Of a stretch of 64,000 nucleotides of DNA, positions 11,683 to 23,071 are shown piece after piece; position 1 is the stretch's first letter, and each line of letters begins with the position of its first letter. The translations under genes and the position numbers were made by a program. The notes under the pieces are model-generated. The model did no database searches, was not told the DNA's origin, and worked only from the letters and a program-made list of their open reading frames with translations. The stretch is from Palaemon carinicauda (lineage: Eukaryota; Arthropoda; Malacostraca; Decapoda; Palaemonidae), in contig NC_090766.1 of NCBI RefSeq assembly GCF_036898095.1, positions 31,680,472 through 31,744,471 of the forward strand, in the 5' to 3' direction.

Positions 11683-13499
11683 TTATTTCTGGAAGACATC
11701 TTGGATGAGGTCTTCCCATTAGCAGTTTTTAATCTAACATTATTACCTGTAGGTTTCTTCAGAGGTGGTCTTGTTATGTTGGGTTTTACGTTGGTGTTTT
11801 TCTTTGTATCTTTTTTATCTATTTGTTGAGGGGGATGGTGGACCTCAACTTGAATTTCTGATTTATTTAAATTATCTTCTGGTTGATCGGCAACATCAAC
11901 AGACAAAACATCATATTTATTTGATGTCATAATTCTAGTATTTCTTATGGAAGGGGGTGAGAGAGATGGAGGTCTCTCTCTTTTACGATTAGTAGGTTGT
12001 GAGTTACCAGGTTTTTGTAACTTCCCCACTACAGGTACACCTGATAACTTGGTGTCAGGTGGAATCTCCATTAAATCAGGCAAGGATATGGCCTGGGAGA
12101 GGTTAGTACTATCCTTTGTAATGGGGGACAAAGGTTTGATAGTGGTGGGCAATGTCTTTTGGTTGATACTCAATGATAAATCTTTAGGAGGAGATATTCT
12201 TGTCTTATGCAGCACTTTATCAATAGATGGTGAATTCCTTTTTCGAGAACTACCTACAGTAGTAGGTGGGCGAGATGATTCCCGAGGAACTTTTTCTCCT
12301 GTTTTTAATGTCTTTGCATAAGTGTTAGATTTATTTAATAATCTCTTGGCATGCCCCATGCTTACATGTTCAATAATTGATTGATTGAGGGCAGCCTCTT
12401 CTAACTTATAAAACTGGCAGCTCCTATCATTAGATTTATGATTAGAGTTGCAGTTTAAGCACCTTGCCTCAAATGTACATTCCCCATGGTAAATATTGGA
12501 GCAAGTATTACAAATTCTTTCACTATTGCAAACTTTGGAAGGATGTCCAAATTTAAAGCAATTATAACATTGCAGTGGCTTTTGCTTGAAAGGTTGAACT
12601 CTGATCCTTTCATTTTCTATGTCTATGTGGGAAGGTACATCGGCATCCTGGAAAGTAAGAACAATCATTGATGTTCCAGGTACTTTATGTACTTTCCACA
12701 CTGATAGAGGACACATAGTCAATATCTCTTCTTCAGTAAATTCATACAGATCCCTATTAAAAACCACTCCCCTTCCATAGCTAAAATTTAGATGGGGTTT
12801 GATGTCCAATTTTATATCATCATTTACTGACTTCAAATTGGACAGCATAACAGACTGTGTATATGACTTGGCCTTTATCAGGTAACTTTTCTTACCGAAT
12901 CGAGATATATCTCCAGGTGCGATCGTACCTACCTTCCTCTGAAGAAATTTGCAGACCTTGATATAATTTTCCGTACCTCCTACAGATTGAGCAAGAAGCC
13001 ACATTGGTGGTTTTGGCTTTCTTTGGGATGGCATATCTGCCTCTGTATCTTTATCAGCCCAGTCTGCTGGTCTGTAGACATCCAGATCTTTAGGTGCCCC
13101 ATCACACAGAGCACCCTTAACACTCATATTACCTACTTTAATATCAACAATATTACGGCTTGCATTAAATGCTTCCTCATGACAATTAAATGATAACCAA
13201 GATTCCCAATTATCATCTTGAAGTTTCATTCTAATTTCTTTTATTAATCCATAACACTCAAATATTTTATGTAGCATATCATAATTAGTTTCTAATGGGA
13301 TTTGGGCAATGTGCAGGACATTCAATTTTCCTGTGTTGCCCCAATTACCCTTTTTCCGAGTGTTTAAAGAATAGTCCTTTTTAGTTCCTACGTCGTCAAC
13401 GGAGTTTTCTTTAAATGAATTGCCAGAGGTCGTCAACAGTGCCGGGGGCGAGTCAGCATATCCAGGGGAGGTGGGGTCATTTTCACAAGAATCCATCAT
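11676..13499 (-). CDS. LINE ORF1 nucleic-acid-binding (gag-like) protein, 607 aa
   Basis: Uninterrupted frame for the RNA-binding ORF1 protein that packages LINE RNA. Residues about 59-130 (LNVLHIAQIP...VGNMSVKG) resemble an RRM fold. A second RRM-like segment may lie at about 200-300. Three retroviral-type zinc knuckles follow: C311-x2-C314-x4-H319-x4-C324, C330-x2-C333-x4-H338-x2-C341 and C347-x2-C350-x3-H354-x6-C361. The C-terminal third is Ser/Pro/Lys-rich and probably disordered. The ATG at 13499 is followed by a second ATG (MMDSC). The TAG stop lies just before ORF2 in another frame. It has stayed open while ORF2 has two stops. Confidence 0.88.
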   Translation of the reverse strand: MMDSCENDPTSPGYADSPPALLTTSGNSFKENSVDDVGTKKDYSLNTRKKGNWGNTGKLNVLHIAQIPLETNYDMLHKIFECYGLIKEIRMKLQDDNWESWLSFNCHEEAFNASRNIVDIKVGNMSVKGALCDGAPKDLDVYRPADWADKDTEADMPSQRKPKPPMWLLAQSVGGTENYIKVCKFLQRKVGTIAPGDISRFGKKSYLIKAKSYTQSVMLSNLKSVNDDIKLDIKPHLNFSYGRGVVFNRDLYEFTEEEILTMCPLSVWKVHKVPGTSMIVLTFQDADVPSHIDIENERIRVQPFKQKPLQCYNCFKFGHPSKVCNSERICNTCSNIYHGECTFEARCLNCNSNHKSNDRSCQFYKLEEAALNQSIIEHVSMGHAKRLLNKSNTYAKTLKTGEKVPRESSRPPTTVGSSRKRNSPSIDKVLHKTRISPPKDLSLSINQKTLPTTIKPLSPITKDSTNLSQAISLPDLMEIPPDTKLSGVPVVGKLQKPGNSQPTNRKRERPPSLSPPSIRNTRIMTSNKYDVLSVDVADQPEDNLNKSEIQVEVHHPPQQIDKKDTKKNTNVKPNITRPPLKKPTGNNVRLKTANGKTSSKMSSRNNP

Positions 13500-14321
13500 A
13501 AAAAAGAAGAGAGAAGAGTGATTTTTTGAAGTTTGATTTACCTGCTTGAGAACATTAAGGCATCACATGTTGGGAAGGAAATTTACACTCTCCACTACCG
13601 GCAGAGTGAGAGTATACTTCCCAGATGGTCCACTCCATACCCTACCCGAAGGATAGCATCAAAACAGATATAGAGGCACAGGTGTAAGCTGAACCCGCCT
13701 GTTAGGACTGAGACCAAGAAACTATGGAATCATCCTCCCCATATCTGTAATGACGGGCTTCCGGCCAAAAGCCGAGAGTCCTACCCCAAGCGTTGGATCC
13801 CCCTGGATTCCGAAGACCCAACATTTGAGAATAGTTCCGCCAAAAAGGTCCAAACCATCTTCGGGATGGCTGAGATCATCCAATACTCTCACATATAGCT
13901 TTGAGCACAAACACCTCCCAACCGTGACACCTTTCCCATTCATCAAAGCAGGCAGCAATACCGGATGTATAAACATCCGCCCAAGTGGCAATAACAGATG
14001 TAGAAACATCCATGCCATAAAAAAGAGAAAAACAAAATAATACACACACACATATACATGTAAATATATACACATACATATGGGAAATTTTACTCATAGG
14101 GTTGGGACAGCAACATGAAGGAAAGTTTATAATATTAGGAGAAGGTTGAAGCCATATAAAGAGGAAGAAAAAGATGAAAGAGAGAAATTTAGATTCAAAC
14201 TGGGGGAGCAATTTCCCCAAGTTCGAGAGCCCTCTTGCCCGTCACCAAGATTCAGCACGGGAATGAAATGCCGTGCTGAAGCTCAATGACTTCATCAAGG
14301 CATTCTCTCATTAAGAGGGCA
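13500..14321 (-). promoter_or_regulatory. LINE 5' untranslated region, presumed internal promoter
   Basis: The 822 bp upstream of ORF1 on the minus strand have no long frame. LINEs of this type carry an internal promoter here, but no specific promoter box can be shown. A short hairpin (stem CAGCACGG/CCGTGCTG, about 14256-14281) lies near the 5' end, which abuts the target duplication at 14322. Confidence 0.5.
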
Positions 14322-14331
14322 TTCTTTACGA
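14322..14331. repeat. Target-site duplication of the LINE, right copy
   Basis: Exact repeat of 7817-7826 (TTCTTTACGA), immediately outside the LINE 5' end. Confidence 0.85.
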
Positions 14332-15775
14332 GAAAGGGTTGACTGAAGGAGCCTGGGGAGCCGTTGACGACCTCCTGGAGAGCATCCTTCTTGAGCATAG
14401 TCTCGAATTCTGCCCGAAGGGCTAGTCCCTTTAGCGATCCATGGCAAAGGCGCTCAACGCCACTGGATTCGCTGTCAGGAGAGGAAGAGACGTTAAGAAC
14501 GGGACGCAATATTCCAGACTGATCACGGAGATCGTCCAGGAATTGGACTTGAGTAGCTGCCACCTGAATGCGCAACTTGCCGGCATCCCCTCACTGGTGG
14601 ACATGCTGGGAGATTGCCAATCTTAGTGCTTGCGGCCTTGGCCGCTCCCTCTAGGATTCTTGCTTCCCATGGAGGACTTTCAGCCCTTCTTGTCTTTGAC
14701 AGGAAAGGGCTACTGCTTGGACACGTTCGTCTTTGCTGCCGCTGCCGGTTTCGTCGTCTTGGATTGGCGAGGTTGTTGAGGTGCTGGAGGTTTGTAAGGC
14801 TTAGATGTAAGAGCCCTTTGGAGAAGAGAATCGTGGTTTGATTTCCTCCACCTCTCAGCTGCCTGTTCTGCATCCTTGGGCTCAAACAGAATCTTTCCCA
14901 AGATGGAAGTGTGTCTGAGCTTGCAGGTATCCACGGCTGGGACCCTCGAGTGGAACCTCTTGTCGCATCACGTCTTTTCCAGTTCGAGTTTGCCCACAAG
15001 TTCAAAACTATGTGAACCAGAAACTCGACGGAACGTGTGCCCGAGAGAAGGAAGGTCTCCAGGGCTTTCGTGATGCTCTCGTTGAACAGATCCTCGGGTC
15101 GCAGCAGGATGCCCAGAGACCATAGCCAGACATCCAGCCATGAAGTGGCCAGTATGTCGCACTTTGCGACCTTCTCCTGACTCAGGATCTCTGTTGCCGA
15201 GAATGTCATCTGCCGGCTAGAGAGTCTCTCCACAGAGACTCCCCTGGCAAGCTCTTCCACGGAGTGGTGCTCTGAATCATGCTGCTCTCCTCCTGGTGAA
15301 CTGGCAGCAAAGTCTCCTGTACCCAAATGCTCTACTTGGGGGAACTCTAGAGTCCTTCGATTCCCTCCTAGGAGGAAAACATAACTCCAACAAAGAAGTC
15401 TGAGGGCTCTTCTCACCCTAACATAGGACGAAGCTCCTGCTTGAGGTGGGGTTCCTACCATTTGTGCGGTGGGAGAAGGTCTCTCCTTGGTAGAGGGAGC
15501 GCGCTGGCGCTCGCGCGATGGGAAAACCCCAGGGGTCGCGCGCGAGAGACACTGGCGATCGCGCAATGGGAAAAAACCCTGGGGTCGTGCGCAAGAGACC
15601 GTTGAAAACACTCTCGTGTGGGCGCACGAGAGAGACATCATAGGGTGTGAAGGAATCAGATTGAAGAGCTCGTGAAAAAATTTGGCGCGTGCGCACGGCT
15701 GTCAGCGTGCACTCGTACAAGGTTGTTTGAGCTTGAAGATTGTTGCCGCTTGTGCGCAAAAGAAGATAGGCAGTG

Positions 15776-16600
15776 CTAAAGATCGACGGCGCTGAAAGAT
15801 CGTTGGTGCTTGTGCGCGCAAGAACATCGTCGGCGCTTGAAGATCACCGGCGTTTGCGCGCGAAAGAAGACCGTCGGTGCTTAAGCGCGCACGAAGATCG
15901 TTGGCGCTTGCGCACGTAAGATCGTTGGCGCAGGGAACCATCGGAGCCTGTGCGCAGACGATCGTCGGAGCTTACGTGCGTAGGGAGATCGTCAGCGCTA
16001 GCGTGTCAAAGAAGATCGTTTGCCAAGAAGATCGTCGGCGCTTGGAGATCGTCAGTGCTCGCGCGCATAAGAAGATCGACGGCGCTCGAAGATCATTGGC
16101 GCTTGCGCACGTAAGTAGATCGTCAGCGCTCGCTCGTGAAGGATGATCGTCGGCGCTTATGCGCGTAAGAAGGTCGTCGGCGCTTATGCGCGTAAGAAGG
16201 TCGTCGGCGGTTGAAAATTGTCAACGCTTGCACGCGTAAGAAGATCGTCAGCGCTAGCGCGCAAAAGAAAATCGTCGGTGCTAGGGCGTGTACAAAGATC
16301 GTCGGCGCTTGCACGCGTAAGAAGATCGTCAGCGCTAGCGCGCCATCAGAGCTCGCTCGCCATCAGAGCTCGCTCGCGAAAGAAGATCGTCAGCCAAGAT
16401 GATCGTCGGCGCTTGCGCGCGTAAGAAGATCGTCAGCGCTGGCGCGCAAAAGAAGATCATCAGCGCTGGCGCGCAAAAGAAGATCGTCGGCGCTAGCGTG
16501 CATACGAAGATCGTCGGCGTTAGCGTGCATACAAAGATCGTCGGCGCTTGCGCGCGTACGAAGATCGTTGGCGTAGGAAGATCATCGGCGAGCACGAGCG
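15776..16600 (-). repeat. GC-rich 27-bp coding minisatellite in DIRS B1 ORF1
   Basis: About 30 diverged units of a 27-bp repeat with core GATCGTCGGCGCTTGCGCG. On the minus strand they encode a 9-residue motif of the type APTIFVRAQ. It occupies the same part of ORF1 as the different GC-rich repeats of B2 (52330-53390). The repeated CpG and CGCG content contrasts strongly with the AT-rich flanks. Confidence 0.9.
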
Positions 16601-18426
16601 CGCGCGCGCTAAGATGAAGGGACAGCTGACAGGACAATCCGGGACTGAGACAATCAGGACTGAAACAGGATTCCTCTGGATGGAATTCTCAGGAACAGTA
16701 GGCAAGAGCTTGCACGCAGGAAAACGTTGGCGCGCAGGGGATACCTGGCGCTTAAGGGATTTACTCACAGTGTGAGAAAGCCCCTTTTGCCCCGAAGGGA
16801 CCGGTGTCCGTTAGATAACGGGGTGCGTAGGCGCCCACATTGTCAGCAGCCAGGAACGGACACGGCAGGTTAGAAGGTCTAGGAGATGGCGAACTTCGGA
16901 GAGGTCCCGAACAGCCGGCTGGTCTGAACAGGAACAGTCCTCCGAAGAGGGGTCTCTAAGAGTGGCCTCTCTCGCAAACGAGAGAGGTGAAGAGACTAGA
17001 AGACACTGATGATGGCGCCCCTTAGAGCCGTTGGATCAGCAAGCTGACCTATAAGGAGCAATCCTCCGGAGAGGAGTCCTTATGAGTGGCCTCCTCGCAA
17101 ACGAGAGAGGTCACAAGAAGATCCTGCAGCTGCTCAGCCCCTTGAGCATAGCTGCAGGTGCGACCGCTCAGCCCCAAGAGCATAGTCGCACGAAATTCCA
17201 TGGTGCGGCCTTGCAACCGCTCAGCCCCTTGAGCATGGTTACAAGAGCGGTCGCTCAGCACCAAGAGCATAACCGCCCGAGAACCAGGGAAATCCATCCA
17301 GGAATTATTAAGGTAAGAGAAGTTCCCCCTGCAGGGGAAAAAACTCATACCTGAGAAGGGAACCTCCCTCGGAAGGGAAGTTACCTACCCCTGGAGGCGA
17401 ACCTCCTGAGGGTTCTAAGATAAACTAAAAAGCCGACAGTTGTCACGGGAGAACTTCTAAGAGAAGGGAACACGCCCATGACGATGTCCTAGAGAGGAGG
17501 CAGCAACAGCAGACTCCCAAGGCAAAAAACAGGGCAGCTCTGCTTCGTTGGCACATTTAGGCAAACAAAGAAACCAGAACGTTACTGGGAAAATAACATA
17601 AATAATTAGTTAACAGAAATTCCCCCGGGAGGAACTCCGAAGAGAAACCCCGAGGGAATAAGAAGATAGGAATTACAAACCAAGTCTGTGCCCTCCTCCC
17701 CCCCTCTGACATTCACGGGAGAAGGGGGAGTGGGGAGAACTGTAACAAAAACAGAATTATAACAGAATTATAATTATGTAATTCATTTAAGAATGTTCAC
17801 AAAAGTAAGAACGACTGAACCCCGAAGGGAAGTGTTCTCCACAGAAGCTGAAAAGTTAACAAATACAATTACAGTAGATTCATTGAAAATAAATGAGATA
17901 AATAAAGGGAATAGCAACTCAACCCGCTACGGGAAAGAGGCTACCGTAATAGTACATAGTAGTAGTAAAAGGGTGAACGACCTCGAGTTGAGAGAGAGAC
18001 CGTAGTCAAACTAAACTCCCACGTTCCCTTCGCTGAGAGACCAAGTTCCCCGCAGGGAAGGAGGAACAGCGGGGAAAACAGATGAATGGATAAAGTCCAA
18101 CGATGACGATTCCCCACGGCAGCCGAAAATCGGAAGCCGAAGGAACGACCGAAGGACCAAGAGAACGTGCCCCATGATGTGCAACCGCGGTGGCCTGGTA
18201 CTACGCGGTGACATTGTCGTACACTACACACACACACACACAGCATAAACACTGAAAAGGAAACTTACAATATTTCTATACCCAAATATATACATAAACA
18301 TAAAGAATGTTTACTGTACATATATATTAAGTATAAGAAAAAGTAAGTAATTAAGTAAAGACAAAACATTAATGGCTGCCAAGCGAGGGTGAGAGCAGAC
18401 ACATCTGCCCACCACCCGTGCCAAAA

Positions 18427-18612
18427 GCGAAGTGAACCAGTTCACTGGTGTGTGAGGGGGGAGGGGTAGCTAGCTACCCCTCCCCTACCCCCTCACTAAC
18501 TAGTGAGGGGGTAGTTAACCCTCGTTAAAAATCTAGTGGCTCGCCATTTCAGCTACGCCGAAAGTGATACCCAATGTAAATAGCGTAGTTTGTATTTCGG
18601 TTATGGAACAAT
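18427..18612. repeat. 5' inverted terminal repeat of DIRS B1
   Basis: Matches the B2 right ITR (54612-54788) and, inverted, the B2 left ITR. It contains a GC-rich perfect palindrome centred on TAGCTAGCTA (near 18470) flanked by GAGGGG/CCCCTC arms, and ends in the family edge GTTTGTATTTCGGTTATGG at about 18610. Confidence 0.85.
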
Positions 18613-18965
18613 GAAATATTTGAAGGTGACATCTTCACATGAAGCCATACACGACTAAATCAATTGAAGCAAAACTTGCAGCGGAATTACAGTCACAGCT
18701 CTATCTCTTATCATTACTATTAAAAAATACTCTAATAATTATAGTTACAGATCAATCACTTATCATCATTATGAAAAAAATAATCTAAGTGGTATCAGCT
18801 GCAAATAATTTTATAGCAAATGCTATTCAATATTTGACAAAAGTTTAGCTATTGAAGAAATACTTTATCGAGCCTCAAAACATGTACATCATCCTAGCCT
18901 TGTTTCATTAAAAATAATTGAGGAATGCAGATCTCCTTTTAATACCCCTTACAAATAGCACTTAC
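18613..18965. other. AT-rich non-coding DNA beside DIRS B1
   Basis: No gene seen. It continues directly from the splice-donor side of the candidate exon at 18966 and would be intron if that exon is real. Confidence 0.4.
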
Positions 18966-19366
18966 TGTATTTCCTTCAACTGGTGGAGTTTGAACCATCT
19001 TGATATGTGGCTTGAATTTCGAGCCGTGCCTTCTGCCCGGCCGCCTTTCCATCTGCTGGGGAATAATAATCTCGGGGGAGGTTGGCGTGCCGGCTTTACT
19101 GCTCTGATTAGACGAAGGCTTTTCAGATGAAGCTGAATAACTCTGACTCACATTGATCGGCCCAGAAGATTTATCTTGACTACTGTTAAGTACTGAACGT
19201 GACACACCTCTGTTTGTATTTGGTGCTATGGGTGACCTGTCTTGGTTGAGTGCAGAGGGTTTGGGGTCGGTCGAGAGCGTGTGAAGCTCCAGCAATTTGC
19301 GCTTCAGTTCCGGACTACTGTTGTGGCTGGAATCGGGAGTAGATCGACCACTCCCGCTAACATCGC
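18966..19366 (-). CDS. Candidate host exon, Ser/Pro-rich protein of unknown identity
   Basis: On the minus strand a T-rich tract plus CAG (acceptor ending 19367) precedes 401 bp that stay open as GDVSGSGRSTPDSS...SPELKRKLLEL...TPTSPEIIIPQQ...RRHGSKFKPHIKM...VEGNT. This ends exactly at ACA followed by GTAAGT (donor 18965-18960). Entry is after the first base of a codon; exit is in phase 0. The composition (Ser, Pro, Asn, with basic patches) suggests a disordered linker of a larger regulatory or cytoskeletal protein. I could not recognise the family. There is no similarity to the transposon frames. No neighbouring exon was found in the window, consistent with introns swollen by transposons. A chance open frame with good splice sites is the alternative. 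Confidence 0.5.
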
Positions 19367-20920
19367 CTGAAAAAAGTATGACGAGTCATTTGAGATTAAA
19401 CCTTTATCAGTTTTGAGTCGTTGCAGATGTGTTTTCTTTCCTTTCTGGTCAGAGAATAAAATTAGTTTCTTTTTCTGTGTACTATAACCACTCCTAAAGG
19501 GAAATCTGGATATTTTTAAAGGCCGAAGGAATACTGGCACTCGAGTCCATGCATGAAAGTCGGACCATAAATACAACAAAAATTCTAAATATGAAAAGGT
19601 TCAAACCTATCAAATTACCATTGACTTTCTAAGCAAATTTTACAAGAGCATTACAGTACAGTATTCTTATAAATCTAAATTCACATTGCTGACTTTACAC
19701 GTCAATTCTTTTATTAATGTATTCGTTTAATAAAGTATTTAAGGGGAAAGTGTCATTTGGTTAACTTCCATGTATTTAATCTATACTATAATTATGGTAT
19801 GTCCTTCCATTTAAATACATATCAGCTTTTTATTTACAGAAGAAAATGGAATTTAAATAGGAAGGTTACCTATGCGATTAATATTAAGCTTGTGCTACGC
19901 TTTTAGCAAGTCATTCCATCGCTAATTACTAATAGTACATTTTCTATATGCGTTTCGTTGCTGTTAATATCTTGTAGCAAAACTCTGTTTTTGGATTCAA
20001 TGGTGCTATAATTTAAGTAAATAGGTGGGTAAAGAGTTAACACAGTCAGAAATGTAATCACTTAAAAGCTCTGGGTCATCATAGGTGCCATTGATTCAGC
20101 TGTGAATGTCCCGAGGTAAATAATACAAAGTATACAGTAAGGTGTTATTACAAAATGGATTGTACAGTATCAGTATCCTTGCCGCACTCTCTCCTATTAA
20201 AAAACTGTGAATGCTGTCCTATACCTGCTCGTACATAACTGACTAATAATGCTTTTATGTCATTTACGCCACAATCTTTACTAATGTTATATAATAATGA
20301 CTGTTTAGTTATTTTCAGGACAGAATAGTCAAGTCTAGTAAACTAATACTAAAACTGTATATGAGTAAATTTTCAGCCCACTTTATCATAATAGTTTTGC
20401 ATTTTCATTACGAAATTATTTACTCTTGTAAAATTATATATAAGAAAAAAAATTCTCTATTTGCTGTTACATTACTGTGAATGCTGTACCAAAAATATCC
20501 CTCTAAAGAGTTCACTTTCTTGTCAAATGTTGAACCAGCAAAATGACGACAATGTATCTGTTAACGATTTCTTATATTTGGTGTTACTGTCCTTTGTTCA
20601 GTTGAAGTGGCTGTCCTGGAGGGTACTAAGCCTTGCATAGTGTGTTGGCTCTGCTGTGTTGACCAATTTCATCTGACATTTTGTAAATGCTTTTATATTG
20701 CATAGGTTGACATTAGTCTTTCTTCATAGTTTACATAGGACAGAACCACTTAAACATTTTACTGATCTTAAAATATTTCTATATTTTTAATTCATTACTT
20801 CTCATAAATAGTTTATTCACTTCCTCTACTTTCTGGTCTTTACCATAAGACTTGTAGAATCTTGGTTTTCTAACTAGGATTGTAGTTTAGCTAGTAATCA
20901 AAATAATAATAATAATAATG

Positions 20921-20977
<57 letters not shown>

Positions 20978-22269
20978 TTACGTTTTAATCTACACACCTA
21001 AGTAAATAGAGGGTATGGGAATGTTGTTTAACGTTGTAGTATACTGTATAATCACAATTTTTTAATATTTGCTGGTCTCTTGTTACCTAAACACTGCAAA
21101 TAGCAACAGCAAACTGTACTGGACTAACATCTTTACTGAGTTAATATTAGAATAACGAGAACACGTTACATAAGAGTTACCATCTATCATGTTTATGATA
21201 AGGTTCTCCAAATCTGGCTAAATGAGCATGAAAAATTACCCAACTGGGATTGATGCTGAACTTTCTTTAAGGTAGATTAAATATTACTCTAATTTTTCTA
21301 GTATAAATACAAAACAAAGCATTATTATTCAGTAACACTCATTAAATAACTAGGATAAATCTAATTTTAAAATTTCAAAGAACTGTACAGGGACCAATAT
21401 TCTGATTGAAAAAAAACTGGCAAGCATATGTTCCCCTAATCTTAAAATAAAGAACTACTGTTGATTGACCTAAGTATTTCATATTTAATGTTACAACAAT
21501 GGAATAGTGATTTATAAAAAGTTGCTGCCCTGAAAGAACATGAGAGAGTGAGTTTATTCTCTCTTCAGTAGAAGATATCTGAGCACAATAAAAATACCCT
21601 GTTTGCAGTATTTCTGACAAGAAGCCAACTTTAAATTATGTGGTTACACTAAGCTACAACCCTAGTTGGATAAGCAGGATGTTATAAGACCAAGGGTTCC
21701 AACAAGGAAAAATAGCCCAGTGAGGAAACAAACTACAAGAGAAATGAAGAACACTAAAATAAAATATTTCAAGAATTATAACAACATTAAAATGAATCGT
21801 TCATATGTAAACTATAAAAAGATACTTTTTCAACATAAAAATATTCGCTGCAAGTTTGAAATTTTGAAGATCCACCGATTCAGCAACCTGATTAGGAGGA
21901 TGCTTCCACGACTTGGTCACAGCTGGAATAAAACTTCTAGAATACTGTGTAGTTTTGAGCCTTAATGGAGAAGGCACGATTGTTAGAATTAACTGCATAC
22001 TAACAATGTAAAGTCACAATTAGCTCTATTAATTGATAAGTACCTCATATGACTATGTGGTCTGGTTCAACTTTAATACCAATAATGATAACTATGACAG
22101 CTTTAAACAAGTGGGAATGTAAATTCTTTGACAGCAAATGGTTAAGGACTATTTTTTAACTCTGCCATTAACTCAAATTACCAGTATAATTTTGCAATAT
22201 AAAATATCCAGCCAGAATTTGCAAATTAATTTTCAATTTATCAATATTTCCTTGCAAATAAAATAGGTA
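19367..22269. other. AT-rich non-coding DNA
   Basis: No supported gene. An AAT microsatellite is at 20902-20976. 21660-21980 (AAGACCAAGGGTTCC ... GGTCACAGCTGG) has the look of an old interspersed repeat, but I cannot assign it to a class. Confidence 0.5.
20902..20976. repeat. (AAT)n microsatellite
   Basis: Nearly pure AAT/ATA trinucleotide array, with one ATG-containing interruption near 20920. Confidence 0.95.
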
Positions 22270-22828
22270 CAGTAGACCCCCGCCATAAGATATTAATCGG
22301 TTCTGAAGTTGGTATCGTATGGTGAAAATGTCGTATGGCGGGCAATAGAATAGCTAATGCGTGCAAGACCCCAGGTAAAAACATTGAAAATTAGTACTGT
22401 ACGTAACAAAATAGCATAGTAAGCACTGTATTACAGTATACTTATATATAATATACATGTACTGTACAGTATATGATTAAATAACATTACAGGTATAAAT
22501 GAAAATGATATACTGTATTGTAAAGGAAAAATTAAATTTCATTTACCTTTGGAGTGACGTGACTTGAGCTGGTAGTGGGTGGAGGCAGAGGGGGGAGGAG
22601 ACGGTAGATATAAAAACGTATCAATGCTAATTATGCTATGTACACTTAAAAATAAATTTATTCTGACAGTACTATTAAACACTAAAAATTTAAAAAATTT
22701 TATTTTATCATTTTTGTCTTTCAAAATTTTTTTTTTTTTTTTACAACTTAAAAAATTACTCTTTTTTAGCTTTTTTAATAGAATCACTTATACAGTATCA
22801 TCTTTGCTTTCTGACACTTCTCTTTTGG
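22270..22828 (+). mobile_element. Mariner-type MITE, left part
   Basis: A terminus CAGTAGACCCCCGCC is preceded by TA (22268-22269). Just inside is CCGCCATA...TATGGCGG, a small inner palindrome. A matching inverted terminus, GGGGTCTACTG followed by TA, lies at 55161-55173, beyond the DIRS cluster. No transposase frame is present. 22346-22828 is otherwise AT-rich, with a poly-T tract near 22726. The DIRS C edge begins at about 22829. Confidence 0.5.
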
Positions 22829-22870
22829 AAAAATGTTATTTTCATTAGTAAAATAAATTTTTGAATATAC

Positions 22871-23028
22871 TTACCCGATAATCATGTAGCTGTCAACTCT
22901 GTTGCCGACAGAAATCTACGGTCGGGATACGCCAGCGATCGCTATACAGGTGGGGGTGAACACCACAGCGCCATCTGTGGTCAGGTACTCCAGTACTTCT
23001 TGTCAACACCACCTCAATTTTTTCCTCG
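22871..23028. repeat. 3' inverted terminal repeat of DIRS C
   Basis: 158 bp, the reverse complement of 29450-29604 with a one-base difference in a T run. It begins TTACCCGATAATCATG and contains CAGCGATCGCTATACAGG. The element-specific left edge (TAGTAAAATAAATTTTTG) lies outside it at about 22846-22864. Confidence 0.92.
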
Positions 23029-23071
23029 GTCCACTGGTTCTCTATGGGGAGGAAGGGTGGGTCAATTAAAT

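Larger units (their letters stand above)
7827..14321 (-). mobile_element. Full-length I-superfamily-type LINE (non-LTR retrotransposon)
   Basis: A 6.5 kb minus-strand non-LTR element with a 5' UTR (about 13500-14321), ORF1 (13499-11676), ORF2 (to 7984), a short 3' UTR and a 3' tail of ATTC repeats (7827-7842). It has an exact 10-bp target duplication. An apurinic-type endonuclease, RT, RNase H and C-terminal CCHC in ORF2, plus a three-knuckle ORF1, fit the I group (I/Nimb/Loa relatives). Exact clade assignment needs a phylogeny. It landed in the RT of DIRS B1 and is therefore younger than that insertion. ORF1 is open; ORF2 has two in-frame stops. Confidence 0.9.
14322..18380 (-). pseudogene. 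DIRS B1 ORF1 (gag-like) and RT beginning, degenerate
   Basis: The minus-strand 5' half of B1. 14332-14600 holds the RT N-terminus cut by the LINE. 14523-15641 holds a 372-codon frame whose central part matches B2 (SATEILSQEKVAKC, then ATSWLDVW) in the region expected for DIRS ORF1, a gag-like protein of unknown fold. A GC-rich coding minisatellite occupies about 15776-16600. The 16800-17400 part resembles the B2 ORF1 5' end (53400-54100). 17400-18380 has no clear coding signal. There are several frameshifts. The function is inferred only from position. Confidence 0.65.
5186..18612 (-). mobile_element. DIRS-like retrotransposon B1, interrupted by a LINE
   Basis: Minus-strand DIRS of the same family as B2 (46906-54797). 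The 3' part (5186-7826) carries the recombinase, RNase H and most of the RT. The 5' part (14322-18612) carries the RT beginning, ORF1 and the 5' inverted terminal repeat. A LINE (7827-14321) splits the RT. Without the LINE the element is about 6.9 kb. The 3' ITR and ICR are missing: homology ends at a TTAA beside a possible piggyBac-like end. All its coding frames are broken. Confidence 0.85.

Noticed and set aside
15776..16600. CRISPR-like regular array of about 27-bp units
   Set aside because: Units are contiguous with no unique spacers, GC-rich, and lie in frame within DIRS ORF1: a minisatellite.
15877..16617. Plus-strand Arg/Lys/Ser-rich frames opposite the minisatellite
   Set aside because: Antisense shadows of the minus-strand coding repeat.
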